DNA from: Episyrphus balteatus
Taxonomy: Eukaryota; Arthropoda; Insecta; Diptera; Syrphidae
Direction: 5' to 3'
DNA length: 64,000 bases
NCBI RefSeq assembly: GCF_945859705.1
Contig: NC_079134.1
Span: 47,732,402 to 47,796,401, forward strand
Part shown: piece by piece, positions 10,701-25,700 of the stretch
Layout of the letters: each line of letters begins with the position of its first letter
Numbering within the stretch: position 1 is the stretch's first letter
Notes under the pieces: model-generated
What the model saw: only the letters and a program-made list of their open reading frames with translations
Database searches by the model: none
Told to the model about the DNA's origin: nothing
Made by a program: the position numbers and the translations under genes

Positions 10701-13700
10701 AAGAGAGGCTTTCGAGCATTGTAAATAAAAAGCTTCAATATTGCCGTATTTGCTTATCTACTAGGCGTTCCTTTTGAACTCTACGCCACAGAATCTGACC
10801 AAAATGGAAAAGGCACTTTTTATGATCAGCATTGGGAAAACAATTTTTAATTGATGAAAGAATGGCTGGCTCGTAATCTGATATGGTTCTTATTGGATTC
10901 AAAACAATATTTTCTAGGGAGGAAATTTCCAGTAATTTCTTAAAAAAATTGTCATATGACTCTTTCTTTTTTTGCTCATTAAACAAAAACAAGAGGCAAA
11001 ATTCGACGTCCAATCTGGCCATATACCTACGCTGAAAAGCTGTAGCATGATAGTTGGAACAATATGGAAGCTCTGCGTATATCTGCTGGCTGATAGATGG
11101 AACATTCTAATGTTGATTTGGTCCCTAATATGTATAATGTCTTAATCTTAATCTCTCCGTTAAACCGATGTTCATTTAACACATAGATCATTTTCAGAAT
11201 CTAGAATGTTAATTTCAAGGATATTTTTCGGTTCAACTATTTCATCGTTTCCAGCCCAAACTCGAGAATTTTGTTTTTTGCCACAACTCACAGTGGAGTC
11301 TCGTATTATTTGCGACGGTTGTAAGAAAGTAGTTTTGCTTGTTTTTTTAAGTTCATTACCTATTGAGGCGACAAAGTTCTTTTTATGCGAACTTGGTTCA
11401 TGGTTATGTTTGATCGAGTTATTTCATGATTTCCACTCTCTTCAATTGTAACAGTAAAGGATTTGCAAAAACCAAATTTTTCTTTTTATCACAACACCAT
11501 CTAAAGTAATTTTTTTTATTTTTCGCACGAAAATTATACCCGTATCCGTCTAAAAATAGTTTTTTACCACCTTTATTAGATTGTAAGATTTCCATTTTAC
11601 CGATTTTACTTTAGAAACAACTACTGAATAAACTATTCCCAGGTAGGTACGCTAATTGAAATGTATTTAACAATAACGGTTCATAATAAATGCATAACCT
11701 AGCTAAAATAAAATGCACGACTGCGCACGAACTTGCTCTTAGGGTTGAAGTTGATAAAATTTTTAGGAATTTATAGAAATCTTATATATAAAAATGAGTT
11801 CATTTAGTGTGTGTGGCCGATAAACTCGCGTTTGGCTGGTCCGATTTTGGTAATTTTTTTTTTGTTTGAAAGGTATTAATGTGTAGATGGTTTGTATACA
11901 AAAAAAATAATACCTTTTCTCGCATCTTTACATAGCTGTCAATTTGTACGAGTAAAAAAACACTCTCACTTAAAAAAAAAAAAAATAAGCTTAATTTGTA
12001 AACAAATTTATTAGACAGGCTTTCAAAATAATTATTATCGTTTAAGGCCTGATTTTGACAACATTTGCGTACATGTTAATAGTTCGCAAACATGAATTTA
12101 ATCAGATTTTGTTGTGTCATGCTGTGGATATGTATTTAGGTATGTATGCAAAAAAAGAACGATTAAATTCTATTTTTTTTGATCAAAAGAAGTTCAATTC
12201 TGAGGAGTACCTACTTTCAACTTCGTGATGCCATTAATGATGGTAATGTTAATGATATTGGTCAGTTCACTATTTTGCTAACTTCATACACTGGTGCACA
12301 CTGGGGCCTACTGTATGGGTGGCTGATGTGATATTCTTATATATAGTAAATTAAAGTTTGGTTTTGTGTACGTTCGCTAACCGGCCAAAACGGTTGTCTG
12401 ATTTTCTTAAAAGAGTAGAAAGTTTATTACAAAAAAAATTGATGATTTTATAGGGTAAATAGGGGTATCAGTACATTGAAAAAAGAGGCTATTTTCTAAA
12501 CGGTAAGTTTTAGAGATCTGATTTTTTTAAATTGATAGATACATTTATTGTTAGTTTGGAAAAGGTAATGAAAAAATTCTAAAAAATTTCAAAATTAAGT
12601 TGTTAAGGGTTTTTTGCAGTCAAAACATGTGATATACCTTCGACAAAAGATTAATTACAGATAGGCAAAATTTTGTACAGAAATTTGAATTACACCATTA
12701 GAAAGATACTAAAAAAAAAAAGGCGTCTTATACGGATTTTTTTCATAGACCCTGTACTTTTAAATATGAATTTTTGAAAAAAACAAGGAATTTTTAAAAA
12801 ACTGCGAAAAATTTTAAATTAATAGGACATATGGGTTTTAATTATGCGCATGCATGTGCAAATAATTGAATTTTTAAAATTATTTTTGACCGAATAACGG
12901 GAAAAACAAGTTTTTTTGTTCCAATTTTTTTGGCCGTTTTTAACAGTTTTTTATTTTTATCTTTTTTTCTTCAACATATAAATGAATGAAATTTACTGTG
13001 TAGATAGATAATAAGTAAGACTATAATTGTATATTTGTATCAAAATGTAAACACAATCTTGAATAACGGTAAAATAAAGTTCTATTTTTCAACACGTCAC
13101 ATCTTTTGATTGAGAGCACATAATAATTGTATTTAACTTTATTGAGCATCTTGATGATATTACCTTTCATTTGATCGCACATATCGCACATAGCCGTACA
13201 TCAACTACAAGCTACATAATGTTAAATTAAAAACTTGAGAAATACCTAAAAACACCTGTGGAGATCGGTTGATCATGACCAGCCACCAGTGGTGGTGACC
13301 AGTGTGGGAAGTACCGTAATCTCAGTTTGAACTTTTGATATGGTTGGCTTTAAAAAATTCTTACTTTTTTTGTAGGCATCGTAGAAATATCATTAAAACG
13401 TCATGTGAAAGGTGAAATAATAGGCTTTCACATGATCTAAAATTTATTATAGGTTGTCATCGAAAAAATTGATTTATAGCATGAGAAAATAAAGTATATG
13501 TTTTTTTTGTTTTTATTAAGAGACAATTAAATTGATTCTCTCCATTGCATCCATGTTGCTTACAATCAATTTTGAGAAATTCACATAACGCCATGCAGTG
13601 GCGTAGATAGGGGGGGGATCAGGGGGATATATCCCCCCCCATTGGGATCGATATAAACAGTCATGAATAAATAAGTTGAAGAAGTGCACTTTGAAAAAAA

Positions 13701-16700
13701 AACGCTTTGGATTTCGAGTTCTTGATTAGCTTAAAGGTTATAAATATGGTTTACCAACTTTCGTTGCCATTAAGTCGGTGTTTCAAAGAGTGAATTTAGA
13801 CTTGGTCCAAGCAATGGAGCTCGCTAAAGATTTAAGGGATCAACTAAAAATTAAACGGGCAGACTCATTTTCGAAAGTTTTTTGTATATGGGAAAAATTA
13901 GCTGAAATCCTTGACATAGGCGTTAAACATAAGAGAATAGTGAAGCGACAAAAGAATCGTTCGAACCCTTCGGTTCAAAGTACAGTAAAGAATATTTTCG
14001 TGTTACTGTTTTCAATCTTTTTCTCGATTTCTATGTAATGGGCCTTGGAGAAAAATGTACAAACCATGAAAACACACTAGAAGGGTTTTCGGTTCCTTCT
14101 AAGGATTCTTCGTCTGAAATAGACAAAGCAGCTAAAAAATTTAATGAAACTGTTGAGTTTTACCAAAAACTAGACCACATAAAATTGAACAAAAACAATA
14201 AGATTTCCTTATAGTTTTCATCCAAGAAGGAAATATTATTTAAACAATCGGGATTTCCTAACTGTTTTACCGACTTCCAAAAAGGAGGAGTTATTCAATT
14301 CGTCTGTACTTTTTTTTGTGTTTGTCACCTCATAACTTTGGACCGAGTGAACCAGTTTTGATAATTCTTTTTGTAGGTATTGAAAAGCTGGTGCCTGTTC
14401 AGTACTATTAGAAAAACCATAAAACCCAGTTTTGATCCATGGAAGTCGGTTTTGTTTTTTTAATAAAAAAAATACGATCATGTACGGGATCACCTATTCC
14501 AACTTACTATAGAAATATTAGTCACAATTTTTGTTCTAGTGCCAAGTTGGAAAAAATATGAAATTTTTACAAAAAAATTTTGAAAGAAAAATACTTCCTC
14601 TATGAACTCATTGAAAGCGCTCGAAAGCTGCACCGAAAAAAGTTGTTATGGTATTTATATTTTATTAAAGATATTAGCTACACTGCTGGTTTCTACGTCA
14701 ACTACCGAAAGAACTTTCTCCAATTTAAAGAGAATAAAAACAATACAAAGAAGCATTATTAAAACATAAACAAAAATTTGCGAACTAGATCTATCCCCCC
14801 CCTTAGCAAAAAGCTATCTACGCCACTGACGCCATGCTTTTCATAGCGTAGGAATAGCTTGCCGAGCGAACCAGTTGAGCGAACCACGCTCATGGCCATT
14901 ATGGGGTAGCATATTTCCGCTGACTCGCACATGCTTTACGAAAAAATTTAACTATATGTAGGTACCAAAAAGAGAGATCAAAATATTTTCTAAAGTCGAG
15001 TAAAAATGGGCGTAAGAAAGGGCAGGCTAAATAGCATACACATTATTCAAATTTATAAAGAGCCGTTAAAGTGCGATATTGATAATAGGGTGTATTTGCA
15101 AAACGCTGTTTTTTTAAAGTGCCGTAACAAGCCGTATTGAAATATTTATGGAAAAAACGTTTGAAAGAGTTAATAACTTTGCATTGTGAAATTTTGTGTG
15201 GTGCAGCATTGTAGTGCATGTAGTGAGCATTTTACTTAGGCTACTTTTTGCTAAAAGTTTAAAAGTGAATATTTTTAGACTCATTTTACAAACTTTTAAA
15301 GTTTTAATCCCCTTTTTTTTGTTCATTACAAAGTCGAAAATTGGAAATGAATACAAGAAATGGCGGAACGAAGTCCGCCGGGTCAGCTAGTTTAGTATAA
15401 ATGTATAATTATTGTAGGTAGGTATATAAAAACAAAAACAAAATAAAAATTTAAAAAAATTGTTTTTCAAAATAATAAAACTGCATCTGAAATTGAATTT
15501 AAATTGCTTTTAAACTATCGTTATTTAAAAAATTTTAAATTTTTCAAAAAACACATTTTTGAATTTAAAAAAAATTTTTTTTGAAAAATCAATTTTTTTG
15601 AAACGGGTTGGTAAAAAATTTTGAAATTCCGTTTTTATCTGTAAATTAATTATTTCTTAAAAATGGCATACCAACTTTTTTTTGGAAAAATGTTTGAAAT
15701 TTTTTATATATAAAAAATTATTTTTTTAAAAAACGGCTCCAACGATTTTCGAAAATTTTTTTCTAAAAACTCTTTTTAATACAAAAAATAATATGGCATA
15801 CTTAGTTTTTTGTTAAATATCATTTAAAACGGTATTTAATTATTTATAAAACAGATTTTTTCTGTACCACTTATGAAATTCCGTGAAAATATCAAATTTT
15901 AACTTATTTTGTTCAATGAAAAGCTTTAACATAAGAGTAACTTTTACAATAAGAGCAAGTACGTGAGACCCCAGTCGTGCAATTTATTTTTGTACGAATG
16001 CATAACTTGATATATCCTAGTAGGTAGGTACTTATCTCTCAAGTAAAAATTGTTTTCGCTATTTTCGTTAATATTGCGAAAACTTACCTCAAACACTAAG
16101 CTTGGTTCAACTTGCAGAATCCTACAGCATTTTATGATGTTATAGAAATATTCCTTTAAGTTGAAGCAGTAATTCTACAGAGGCAAACTCGTGGTTGTGG
16201 CAGATAATTTGAGTTTTTTTTTTAATTCGTTCACAAAAATATCCCTCGCTTGCTTATCTAGCAAACAGGCAACGTGTCTTCTTAAGCACAAAACCCCTAT
16301 TCTAATGTTTGCAAATCAGCCAGACAAAAAAAACATCACATGAAGTAATAAACTAAAATTGTGTTTTGTGTACCTACCTATTTTTAATAACAAAATTCAG
16401 CATCTTCCGTTTGATGTGTTCCAAAAATAACACAAAAACACTCAAAGTTATTATTTATTTGCCAAAAAGATAAACGGATGTTATTTAATCTTAACCCTGT
16501 AGCTGTGCAATCATTCAAATGTCAAATGTATCACGCGACTTATCACACATTTGACATAATTATCATTCTGCAAACGTTCTGAAAATACAGCTACAAAATT
16601 GTATATACCTAATATATTTTTTTTTTGTATGATTAAAATACAAAAATTAATGTAGACACAGAGTCACAATTATTCACCTGTGTGTCTATAAGTTGGCTAA

Positions 16701-19700
16701 AAAAAAAAATCTGGCAGCACAGCCGGCCAAGAAAGACATAATATCTAACACCTCCAACCATGCCGGCTAGCCTCTACACTCGAGTGAGGTATAGTGGGAT
16801 ATACGACCTCACCCCACATCTCTTTGCTGCATCCTGTCCTTTTGATTCAGAAAGACCATTTGGCTGCAACATTTGCGATGACCATGAAATTTGCTACGCT
16901 TTTATGAATTGAAAAGATGTATTCATAGAAAATACTACGGACACTCGCGGAGACTGAGAGGCGAACTGCGGACGGAACTGCCGCTACCGCCACCGCAATC
17001 GCAACGATAATCATAATAATAAGACACCCATTTGGCATGTGTCCATCCGATGACAGAATTCATCCGCTTATCTAATTTGGCGGCATAAGTGTGTGATGGT
17101 GGCTGATGCGCGGATGGGTTTTTGTGGACTTGCAACTAACTAGCAGTGTGCTGATGCTACTGCATGCATTTTATTAAAACGAGACCAAGAAAATAATGAA
17201 CTGTGACTGGATCTGCTACTTCAACGTACAACTTTCAACACAAGCCAGGCAGCAAACGCATAGCAATAAAAGATTAATACATTTAAATTGCAACGAACCA
17301 GGAGAAGAGGCGCAGTGATTTATGTCATCAGATGTCAATTCTGCGAAAAACGCGTACTAGTTCTAGATTTTTTTTGTTGAGAAAATAATCAACATCGACC
17401 GACACTGACACATCATCGCATTTGCAAGCGAATACGGATGAATGAACAGAAAACACTGCGCGCAATGAGATCATTTAATTAAAATCTAATTACAGATTCA
17501 TTTATCAATGATCGCTTGCGCGTCTATTATTATTTGAAGTTTGACTGCACCCTATGGTTGCAACTTGGGATTACCGCAGACAAATAAACCACCCAGCGAA
17601 TGACGTTGAGATGTGAGGCGTTTTTCGGAACTCAATCAACGGACTGCGAGAATGCAGTTAATTTTGATGAGATAAGGATCTAAAATAAAAAGTGTTTTTT
17701 TCATTTTTGTTATTTAAGTGCATTGCGTTCTAGTTTAATTTATTTGAATTTTTATTGCATCAGAGCTTTTGTTTATTTTATGTCAATGAGGTTTGGATAG
17801 TTGCGAAATTAAGTTTTGAAATGTCACCTAATATCTAAGTGGTACTAAAAGCACTTCCGGTTTCCGGATGACACCATGCAGATTTTATCTATTCGATTAA
17901 ATGCATCAAATATGATTGGCCGAATGTGCTGAGGATCATTATATCCTTACAAAGAACACTTAAAAATTGATGGAAGGTAGTAGGTGGATGTAGGTACGTT
18001 CTAAAGGGACAGTGAAACTTATTGTCGAAAAGTTTATTATTTAGTGAAATATTCAGTTGGAAGAGTGGGTCCTTAATACGAAAACTTTGGATCTATTTTT
18101 ATCAAAAGGGAAACATTTTGTGATGACGACGATACAACCATCGATAAAATGGATTGGAACTCGAAATGATAATTCTTGATAGAACAAAGTACTGTTAATG
18201 ACAGAATACATCACGACCGACTTAGTTATTTTTTTTACGGACTGACAAAATCCAATAACAATGGCGAAGAAGAAAACAAGGCCTAGTTGCCGAAAACGGT
18301 TAATCTCACGGAACAAATCTGATCGCTTTTGTCACTTTTGGATCCAAGACACAAAAATTTAGACGTCGAGTCTGAAATCATTAGATGCTGTAAAAAGTCA
18401 TGTTCGGAATGAAAGGAATGAAAAAATCGGTAATAAGCAACAAAGTTCCATGAATTTTTTAATAAAAGCGAAATGAGCTAGTGAACTTTTAAACGAATTG
18501 GATATGTTTTTAAAAGAACCGCAGATAGATTACAATGTGTCTGATCCGTTGGCGTTGATCTGGTGGAAAAATAATTATCCGAGCTTAGCACTGCTGGATT
18601 TAAAAAAAAATTGTCTATACCAGCGACAGTGATAACGTTCAAATGACGTTTTTTCATTAAAATAACCGCGAATCTTACCAGAAAATGTAAATCAAAATAT
18701 TTTAAAAGTTTTTCACAGATTATTATTTCCTATTTACGAGAGTATTGCAGCTACCTGAATTAATCCAGATATCCGAAATTAACGCTCCTATGTAATACCT
18801 ACCCGTAAATCCAAGTACCCAGGTATGCGGGTACAAGAGCTTTAGTTCTTATGCAAATGCTCTACCCAACCATTCGGAGGACACTTCCGGTACCAAATTT
18901 AATTTTCCAACAGGACCTAGCTCCTACCACATACATAAAAATAAAGCATTTCTTTGCAATCCAGAAATTTGATGTTTTGGATTGGCATGGTCTTAATCCA
19001 ATTGAGAACCTATAAACCTGTGATCAGTTATTATTAAAACAAGGCCCAAGAAGAAAGATTGCTCCAAAAAATGAAGCTTGTAAAAAGTTGGTATTACAAT
19101 GCCCAAAATAGTCGACGCAAGTGACAAGTCTTATTCTTGCAAAGACCTACATAAGTCTTAAAAATGACATTTTGATGATCTGTGTTATTTTTTCTCAATT
19201 TTATATGAAAATAAATTAAAATATATTGAAAATATCGTTTGCGTTAATTATTTTGCATATTTTGAAAATTTTTGCAAAATAGAACCATGGAAAAACTAGG
19301 TATACATTTATGAGTAAAAAAAAAAGTCTAATGTAGTTTTAAGAAATTTTCTTTAACTTAATAAAAAGTGAACGTTCAGTAAAAACGATAAAGAATTACA
19401 ATAAACGATGCTTTTATGTCACAGCTATTTTAGCAAGTTAATAAAAATAGCAGTGGTATGAAGGCGTTGTATATTGATTATTTCACAAAATGAACGTTGG
19501 ATTTTAATATGAATTGTAATTTTAAAATGTTATTAAAAAAAAAAACAAAAACATGATTTGTAAAGCTACTTTTTTTTTTAAATACCCATCCATAAAATTT
19601 ATATTATAGTAAACTCTTACCTTTTATTGCGTAAAACAAAAGAAATGATTGTTAACAAGGACTAGGTAGACACCTTCTGAAAGTTTTAGTCAAAAATAAA

Positions 19701-22700
19701 GTAACATTTATGCAATAAATACAAAGAATATTCCACCAAGTAGAGTAAATTATGGATTAAACAATTAGTCCAGTAATTTTAGGTTTTATCTGCGGAAAAA
19801 TTCCTACTGGGCTCGATTTTGGTATAGACCTTCGTTACGGCGTTGTTATGAAGATGTGAAAAATCACGAAAATCTGTTTTTTCGCATATATCTCGTGACC
19901 TGTTGCTCGGAGGTCAATAGGGGTCTATGGAAAATCTGTTCGTCATAAAATTATCTACAAATATTGCCTTATGCATTTTTCTGTAAATTAGAATACTTCT
20001 AAGTCATATCGAAACTTTGAACAAATTTATGTAGTTTGAATGACTACGTTATAATATAGTCCGAAATCGGTTGGATTTACAGAAAAATGCATAAGGCAAT
20101 ATTTGTAGATAATTTTATGACGAACAGATTTTCCATAGACCCCTATTGACCTCCGAGCAACAGGTCACGAGTTATATGCGAAAAAACAGATTTTCGTGAC
20201 CTTTTGACCTCTATAACTTCTAAGGCGGACGCGATATCAATGTCGATTTTGCACATCTTCATAACAACGCCGTAACGAAGGTCTATACCAAAATCGAGCC
20301 CAGTAGGAATTTTTCCGCAGATTGGGGTGAAAAATGCCTAAAATTACTGGGGTAAATGCTGTTAATTTAATGTGCATGGATTTCAACAATTCTAATAACC
20401 TTGTTGATTTTAATTTGCCTAAAAATAATCTTTTAAAAAAATTGCCTTTTCCTTATTGTTAATTTTAAATAGTTCTTATAATTTACATATAATGTTTAAT
20501 TTTTGTACCTTTTTATTATATTTTGTTAAATTCTATTTTATCTTGAAACATCTTAGATATCAGTCTGTTAAGTAATGTTCTATTTGAAATCAATTATCTT
20601 AGTTGTTAGTTACTTTTAAAATGTTGTAAAAATCAAATCAAGATTAGTCAATTTTAAATAAAAGATTCTAAATCATAAAAAAATATTTTAAAGTGCTTGA
20701 TTATTGCCCCCTTAATTATGTTTGTTTGGGTGTCAAAAACATTTTCCTGGAACCTTAGTATTCAATGTGGATTTGAATGTTTTTTTCCGAAAGCCACACT
20801 GCGTTGCATACTCGCATGATATAGCAAAACCCTGTTTGGTATTCGAAGATTTTTTGAATTTTCATCTATTTTTGATAAATTACACTGGTCGGCAACGAAA
20901 ATAGAGCTTGAACCAAACCATACTTTTCTAAAGGATTATGCTGATTAATAATCCGAAGTCAAAATTTCACTGGCACGTCACGTTTTCGAAATATTTGAAT
21001 ATTAACAGGTCAAAAACGCATTTTGTTGGTACTTTTGTCGTTGAATTTCATCACCGTTAAATTTTTTTTTTTTTCAAAACTACTAATGCAATCTCCAAAA
21101 GCCATATTTTATCGTCTTAAATATGTTTATTTTTTTTTTTTTTCAAAACAATTTTTTCTCAAAGATATTTGGTATAGAAATTTATGATATCTCAAAATCT
21201 TGGTGGTTAAGTGAACTTCTGGTTTTTTGAAGCAGATTTGAAGTAAATTCCAGTTTTGGATTCCTGATTTGTATAAAAAAAGGCAAAATATTACGGAAAA
21301 TTATATATTTTAGATCAAAAGTAAAAAAACATTTCATTCAAGATTAGTTTTTGGAACTTTATAGCAAAAATAGTGATGAGCAGAGCTCAAAAACTAGACG
21401 TGATGGAATAAATCTGTTAACAGTTTTGAATTCAGCACACTCAAGTTAATTAAAATCGCCGTACAGAGTTCTTGCTCCCGACTCTTTTTTGTTTTTTTGC
21501 CGACCTGTGTTATTGAACATTTTGATGGTATCAGGATAAATGGTGATGTTGGGGGATTCTTGGGATCAGCGTTATCGCTGAACGACTTTTGTGGCTTTTT
21601 GCAACGACTTTTTCTTTCCAAAAATTCATAACAGCAATTTTTTTTTATAATTTTTATTTGTGATGGTAAGTCAAGTGATTTAGATAAAAACTATTAGCGT
21701 AGCATATATCTTGTTTTTCTGGAAAAATATATTGATCGACTTTATTTCTTCCAGATAGTGACTTTTTCGACAAAAATGCTTTGAACGCGACTTATACATT
21801 TTGAGCGGTAAAGATGAGGTGGTTTGTAACTGAATTTTCTTTAAAATTCTGTAAACCAATTATTGGATAAATGTTTTTCTGTTTGAGCTGAAACCTATTC
21901 AAGTACAGAATGGCGTTCCTTAATAAAAATACACTTCTTACCTCTTCCGATTTTGGTTGTTGGATTGTAGCCTTCAAAACACTTTCTGGAACCATTGTAG
22001 GAACAATAAGATTCCCTTGTAAAAACTTGGGTACATAATATGTACATCTTTTTTGAATAACAATAATTCAGAGCCAAGTATCCTGATTTGTCCATAGTTA
22101 AGTACAAAAGCATACTTATTAATATTACCTATTTTAATTTATTTAATTTCCTTGTAAAATATACATATATAAACAAATCAATATTATTGTAAAAAAAAAA
22201 ACTCTTAAAACGTTAAACGATAAACGAAGCCCAAAATAAACTTAAACTGATTTGATTACATAAACAAACAATTTTCCATCACAAAAATCCAGAACAAGTG
22301 CCATTCTCACACATCGCGCACCCATCAAATGCCTGAATGCTCATTGCTCAGCACTCTGTGAATGTCTGAAATCCATCTCTCTCCCAGTTTTCTTCCAGTG
22401 GGATCACCTACATATCTTTCATTCGTTTCGTGTGCATATATGTATCTATATAAAATAACTGACCATCACCAACAACAATGAAACGAACAGCTCCAAGTCA
22501 ACAAGTGATGACTTCAGATTGATTGTTCAGTGCCAACTAAGTGATTCTCTGTTTACCAAACTTATTGATCATGAAGATGAGCCAATATCAACGAGAGCGC
22601 GGCAGCGGGCGCGATGCGGTGCGGTGTGTTCTATCTATCAGTTCGGTTCCATGAATGCATCACAGAGATGTATAGAGCACACACAAAGTGGCCACCACGA

Positions 22701-25700
22701 ATGCGGAAAACCACATTCGTGCCGCATAATATTATAGTTATATACCTCGCTCAGATGCCTCCTCCTCTCCTTTTTGGCTGGCTGACTTGACTATATGACC
22801 AGCTAGCTGGAGCTGGCCAGATCAAAGGCTGGCACAAGAAAACCTCGGATGAAGGAAATCTGTAAAAATACATATCACACAAAAGGCGCCGACAAACATC
22901 ATAGAGAAGCAGCAGAAAAGACGTTGGGGCACGACGACGTCCATGTCCGTTCATCCGTTCGTTCGACCGTCCATCTATCTGAGCTCTGTCCAAAGTCTTT
23001 ATTAAAAAAAATATACAAAAAATATTGTTCCTAGTGAAGAATCTATGCCAGGTCGAATAAAGTGAGCCCAGAAGAGATGTGGCTAAATTCTAGAAAAATA
23101 TTGTTGCTGTTTGATATTTGATGATTCTTGAAAACCAAACTATTTATACAGAAATGGTGGTAACTGTTTAACAAGCATTTTCATCAGTTTCGAACAGCAA
23201 ACTGCACGAGAATTGAATTAAGATATACCTAACCTAACCTATTCCATGCCTTGATTACTTTGAGTGAGGGTTTGAAGGTAAACAGAAGCGCGTTGACTGT
23301 TTGGTGAAGAAAAGATCCCAACAACAAGACAAGAAGAAGAAGATTCACTTGCTGCGATGACACATATCCCAAAGTGGTGAGGAAAATGTTAAGAAAAGTG
23401 TTTGTTTGTGGTGATCTTGAGTTGTGGCCATGCAACGCATTAGCTGCAGCATCGCAGTCAGCAGGATCAACATTGACAATTAAGACGAAAATAAGATACA
23501 TCATCCGCATCAACAACGGCACATTTAAAATTAAAGTTTGTTTTTGTTTTTATTTTTATTTTGTTTGTGTGTTTGAGAGATTTTCATCTTTCAGCGGGTC
23601 GTCCTTTTGAATGGCACTTTTCTCAATGGCGAAGGCGATACGACGCGTGATGTTAAGAAAATGCATTTGAAAAGCAAAAGAAAAAAATTAAGACAAATAT
23701 AAATAAAATATCCATTATGTATGTTTTTTCTTTTCTAAAAACACAACCGGCATTTGGCATTTGAAAAAGAGACAATTTTTAATTTATTATTATTCTTGAA
23801 AAATAAGAAATAACAAACTTTAATAGGTGAAGGATGAAAATAAAATCTTATTTTGGTAACTAGAATGACCTTTATTCATAATCTTATTTCAAACTGTTTT
23901 ATTACTGAAAAACGTGCTTAATATATAAAACGGGCGCACTATTGGACCAAACGATGTTAATCATCTCAAAAATTCCATAACTTTTTTGTTTCTCAATATT
24001 TTTTTTTGAAATTTGGCACAAATAAACTACAATGTATATGCTTCAACATGTAATAAAAATCAGAACTAAAAAAATTATGTATGTTTTTATTACAATATTT
24101 TCAAAAACAGAAATTATGAAAAATAGCTCAAATTCATCAATTAATGGCTTAATTCATTTACAAAATTATATTTTAAGTCGTTGTAATTTGTGTTAAATAT
24201 AAGTGAAGTTATCACATATATAATATATTAATGAGAAAGCAAAAATTAAAAGATTATAAATTCAAAAAAATCATTCGAATGAAAGATAATATAAAATTCA
24301 TTGTAGGTAGAATTTATTTTATAAGTAAGAAAATAAAGAAAAAATGTGAAAGGGATACGTATTTAAAAACGTAGAGACTAAATTAACCACTTTCTTAATA
24401 AAATCAAAATTATTGTGTATTTTATAAAACTCAAACAACAAAAAAAAAGGTTGAAGAGGAAAAAAGTATTAAAACGAAATAGAATATGAAAATTATTAAT
24501 ATTTTATAGAGAAGACTTTTTAAATAAAACAAAAGCTTGAGATAAGAATTAAAATAGCGTAAGAAAATAAAAGTTTGAAAAAATGGGATGAAATAAAATA
24601 AAATCATATCTGCAGATTTTGATTTGCGGCAAAAAATGGGACTTGAAATCCGTTCGGAATGTCAAGCTTGTTGGGGATCCCAAAAGTAATAATATAAAAT
24701 ACATATCTCAAATTCTTACCATTTTCGATTAAATGCACTTCTTGTGAAATTTCGAAAAAATCCTACTTTGAAACTGTATTTTACTTCCCCTGTTCATAAT
24801 TGATTTTTGTTTTTACAAACGTTCACTAAAACATTGGTAAATAAGAATCAATTATTTAATCAAAACATTATTTATTTTGTTGGCCTTTTCGCTACAAATT
24901 AGTTAAGAGTTTTAATGAAACTTAATTTCCTACTTTTATTTTAGAGCAACACCCTAAAAAATAAATTGTACATTTTGAAACTGGTTTATCATTTTTATAA
25001 CTTGTCTAGTTATCACAGTTTTAAAAAAAAGTATAAAAGATTCGGAAATTGAAGTTAGGATGAAAGATACTATAATTTGAATTCAACAAAACAAGGTTTT
25101 TCAGAGTAAAAACAAAACAGCTTTTGTTTAAACTAATTTGTAGCGAAATAATTTTTTTTTTCATTTGTCAATTGTTCTTAATTATCAATTATTGTTTAAG
25201 GGACAGATTTGTAAAAAAACAAAAATAAATTATGAACAGGGGAAGCAAAATACTGTTTTAAAGTAGGAATTTTTCGAAATTTCACAAGAAGTGTATTTAT
25301 TCGAAAACCGTAAATATTTGGGATAAACAAGTTACCAAATTATAAGAGCCCTTTAAATGGCCTATCAGAATTATTCATTTGAATCATTAATTTTGAGACA
25401 CCCTGTAGATGACAGTAAAAAAAAGATTTGCAAACATTTTTGAAAAAATTTTATGTCATACATTTTTGACCGTAAATCAAAATGGCGCAAATATGCGCAA
25501 AATTTTAATTTTATTCCTTAATTTTGAGTAGTATGAGATTCTAAATTCATTCATAACTTGACATCGGCAGTCGTCGGCAAAGGAGAAATTTATAATTGAA
25601 AATTAAAGTTGGCCAAATTACTTCCCATTAATTGTTATTTTTTTTAAACAATCAATTTGAAGTACATTCAAAAACAAATGACGGATTTATAAAGTAGAGA

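Larger units (their letters stand above)
11780..15390 (+). mobile_element. Non-autonomous Helitron, copy A (interrupted by hAT)
   Basis: The 5' end is TCTTATATATAAAAATGAG and the 3' end is ...GGGTCAGCTAG. A GC-rich hairpin (GGCGGA/TCCGCC stem, 15362-15379) lies just upstream of the terminal CTAG. The element sits between A (11779) and T (15391), the target rule of Helitrons. Removing the nested hAT and its duplicated site leaves about 2,370 bp, matching the 2,363-bp copy B at 50317-52679. No Rep/helicase coding region was seen, so it would need enzymes from elsewhere. Confidence 0.85.

Noticed and set aside
16847..17135. Two overlapping - strand frames, one Val/Ala-rich and membrane-like
   Set aside because: Short, without splice sites or family motifs; composition follows a GC-rich patch.
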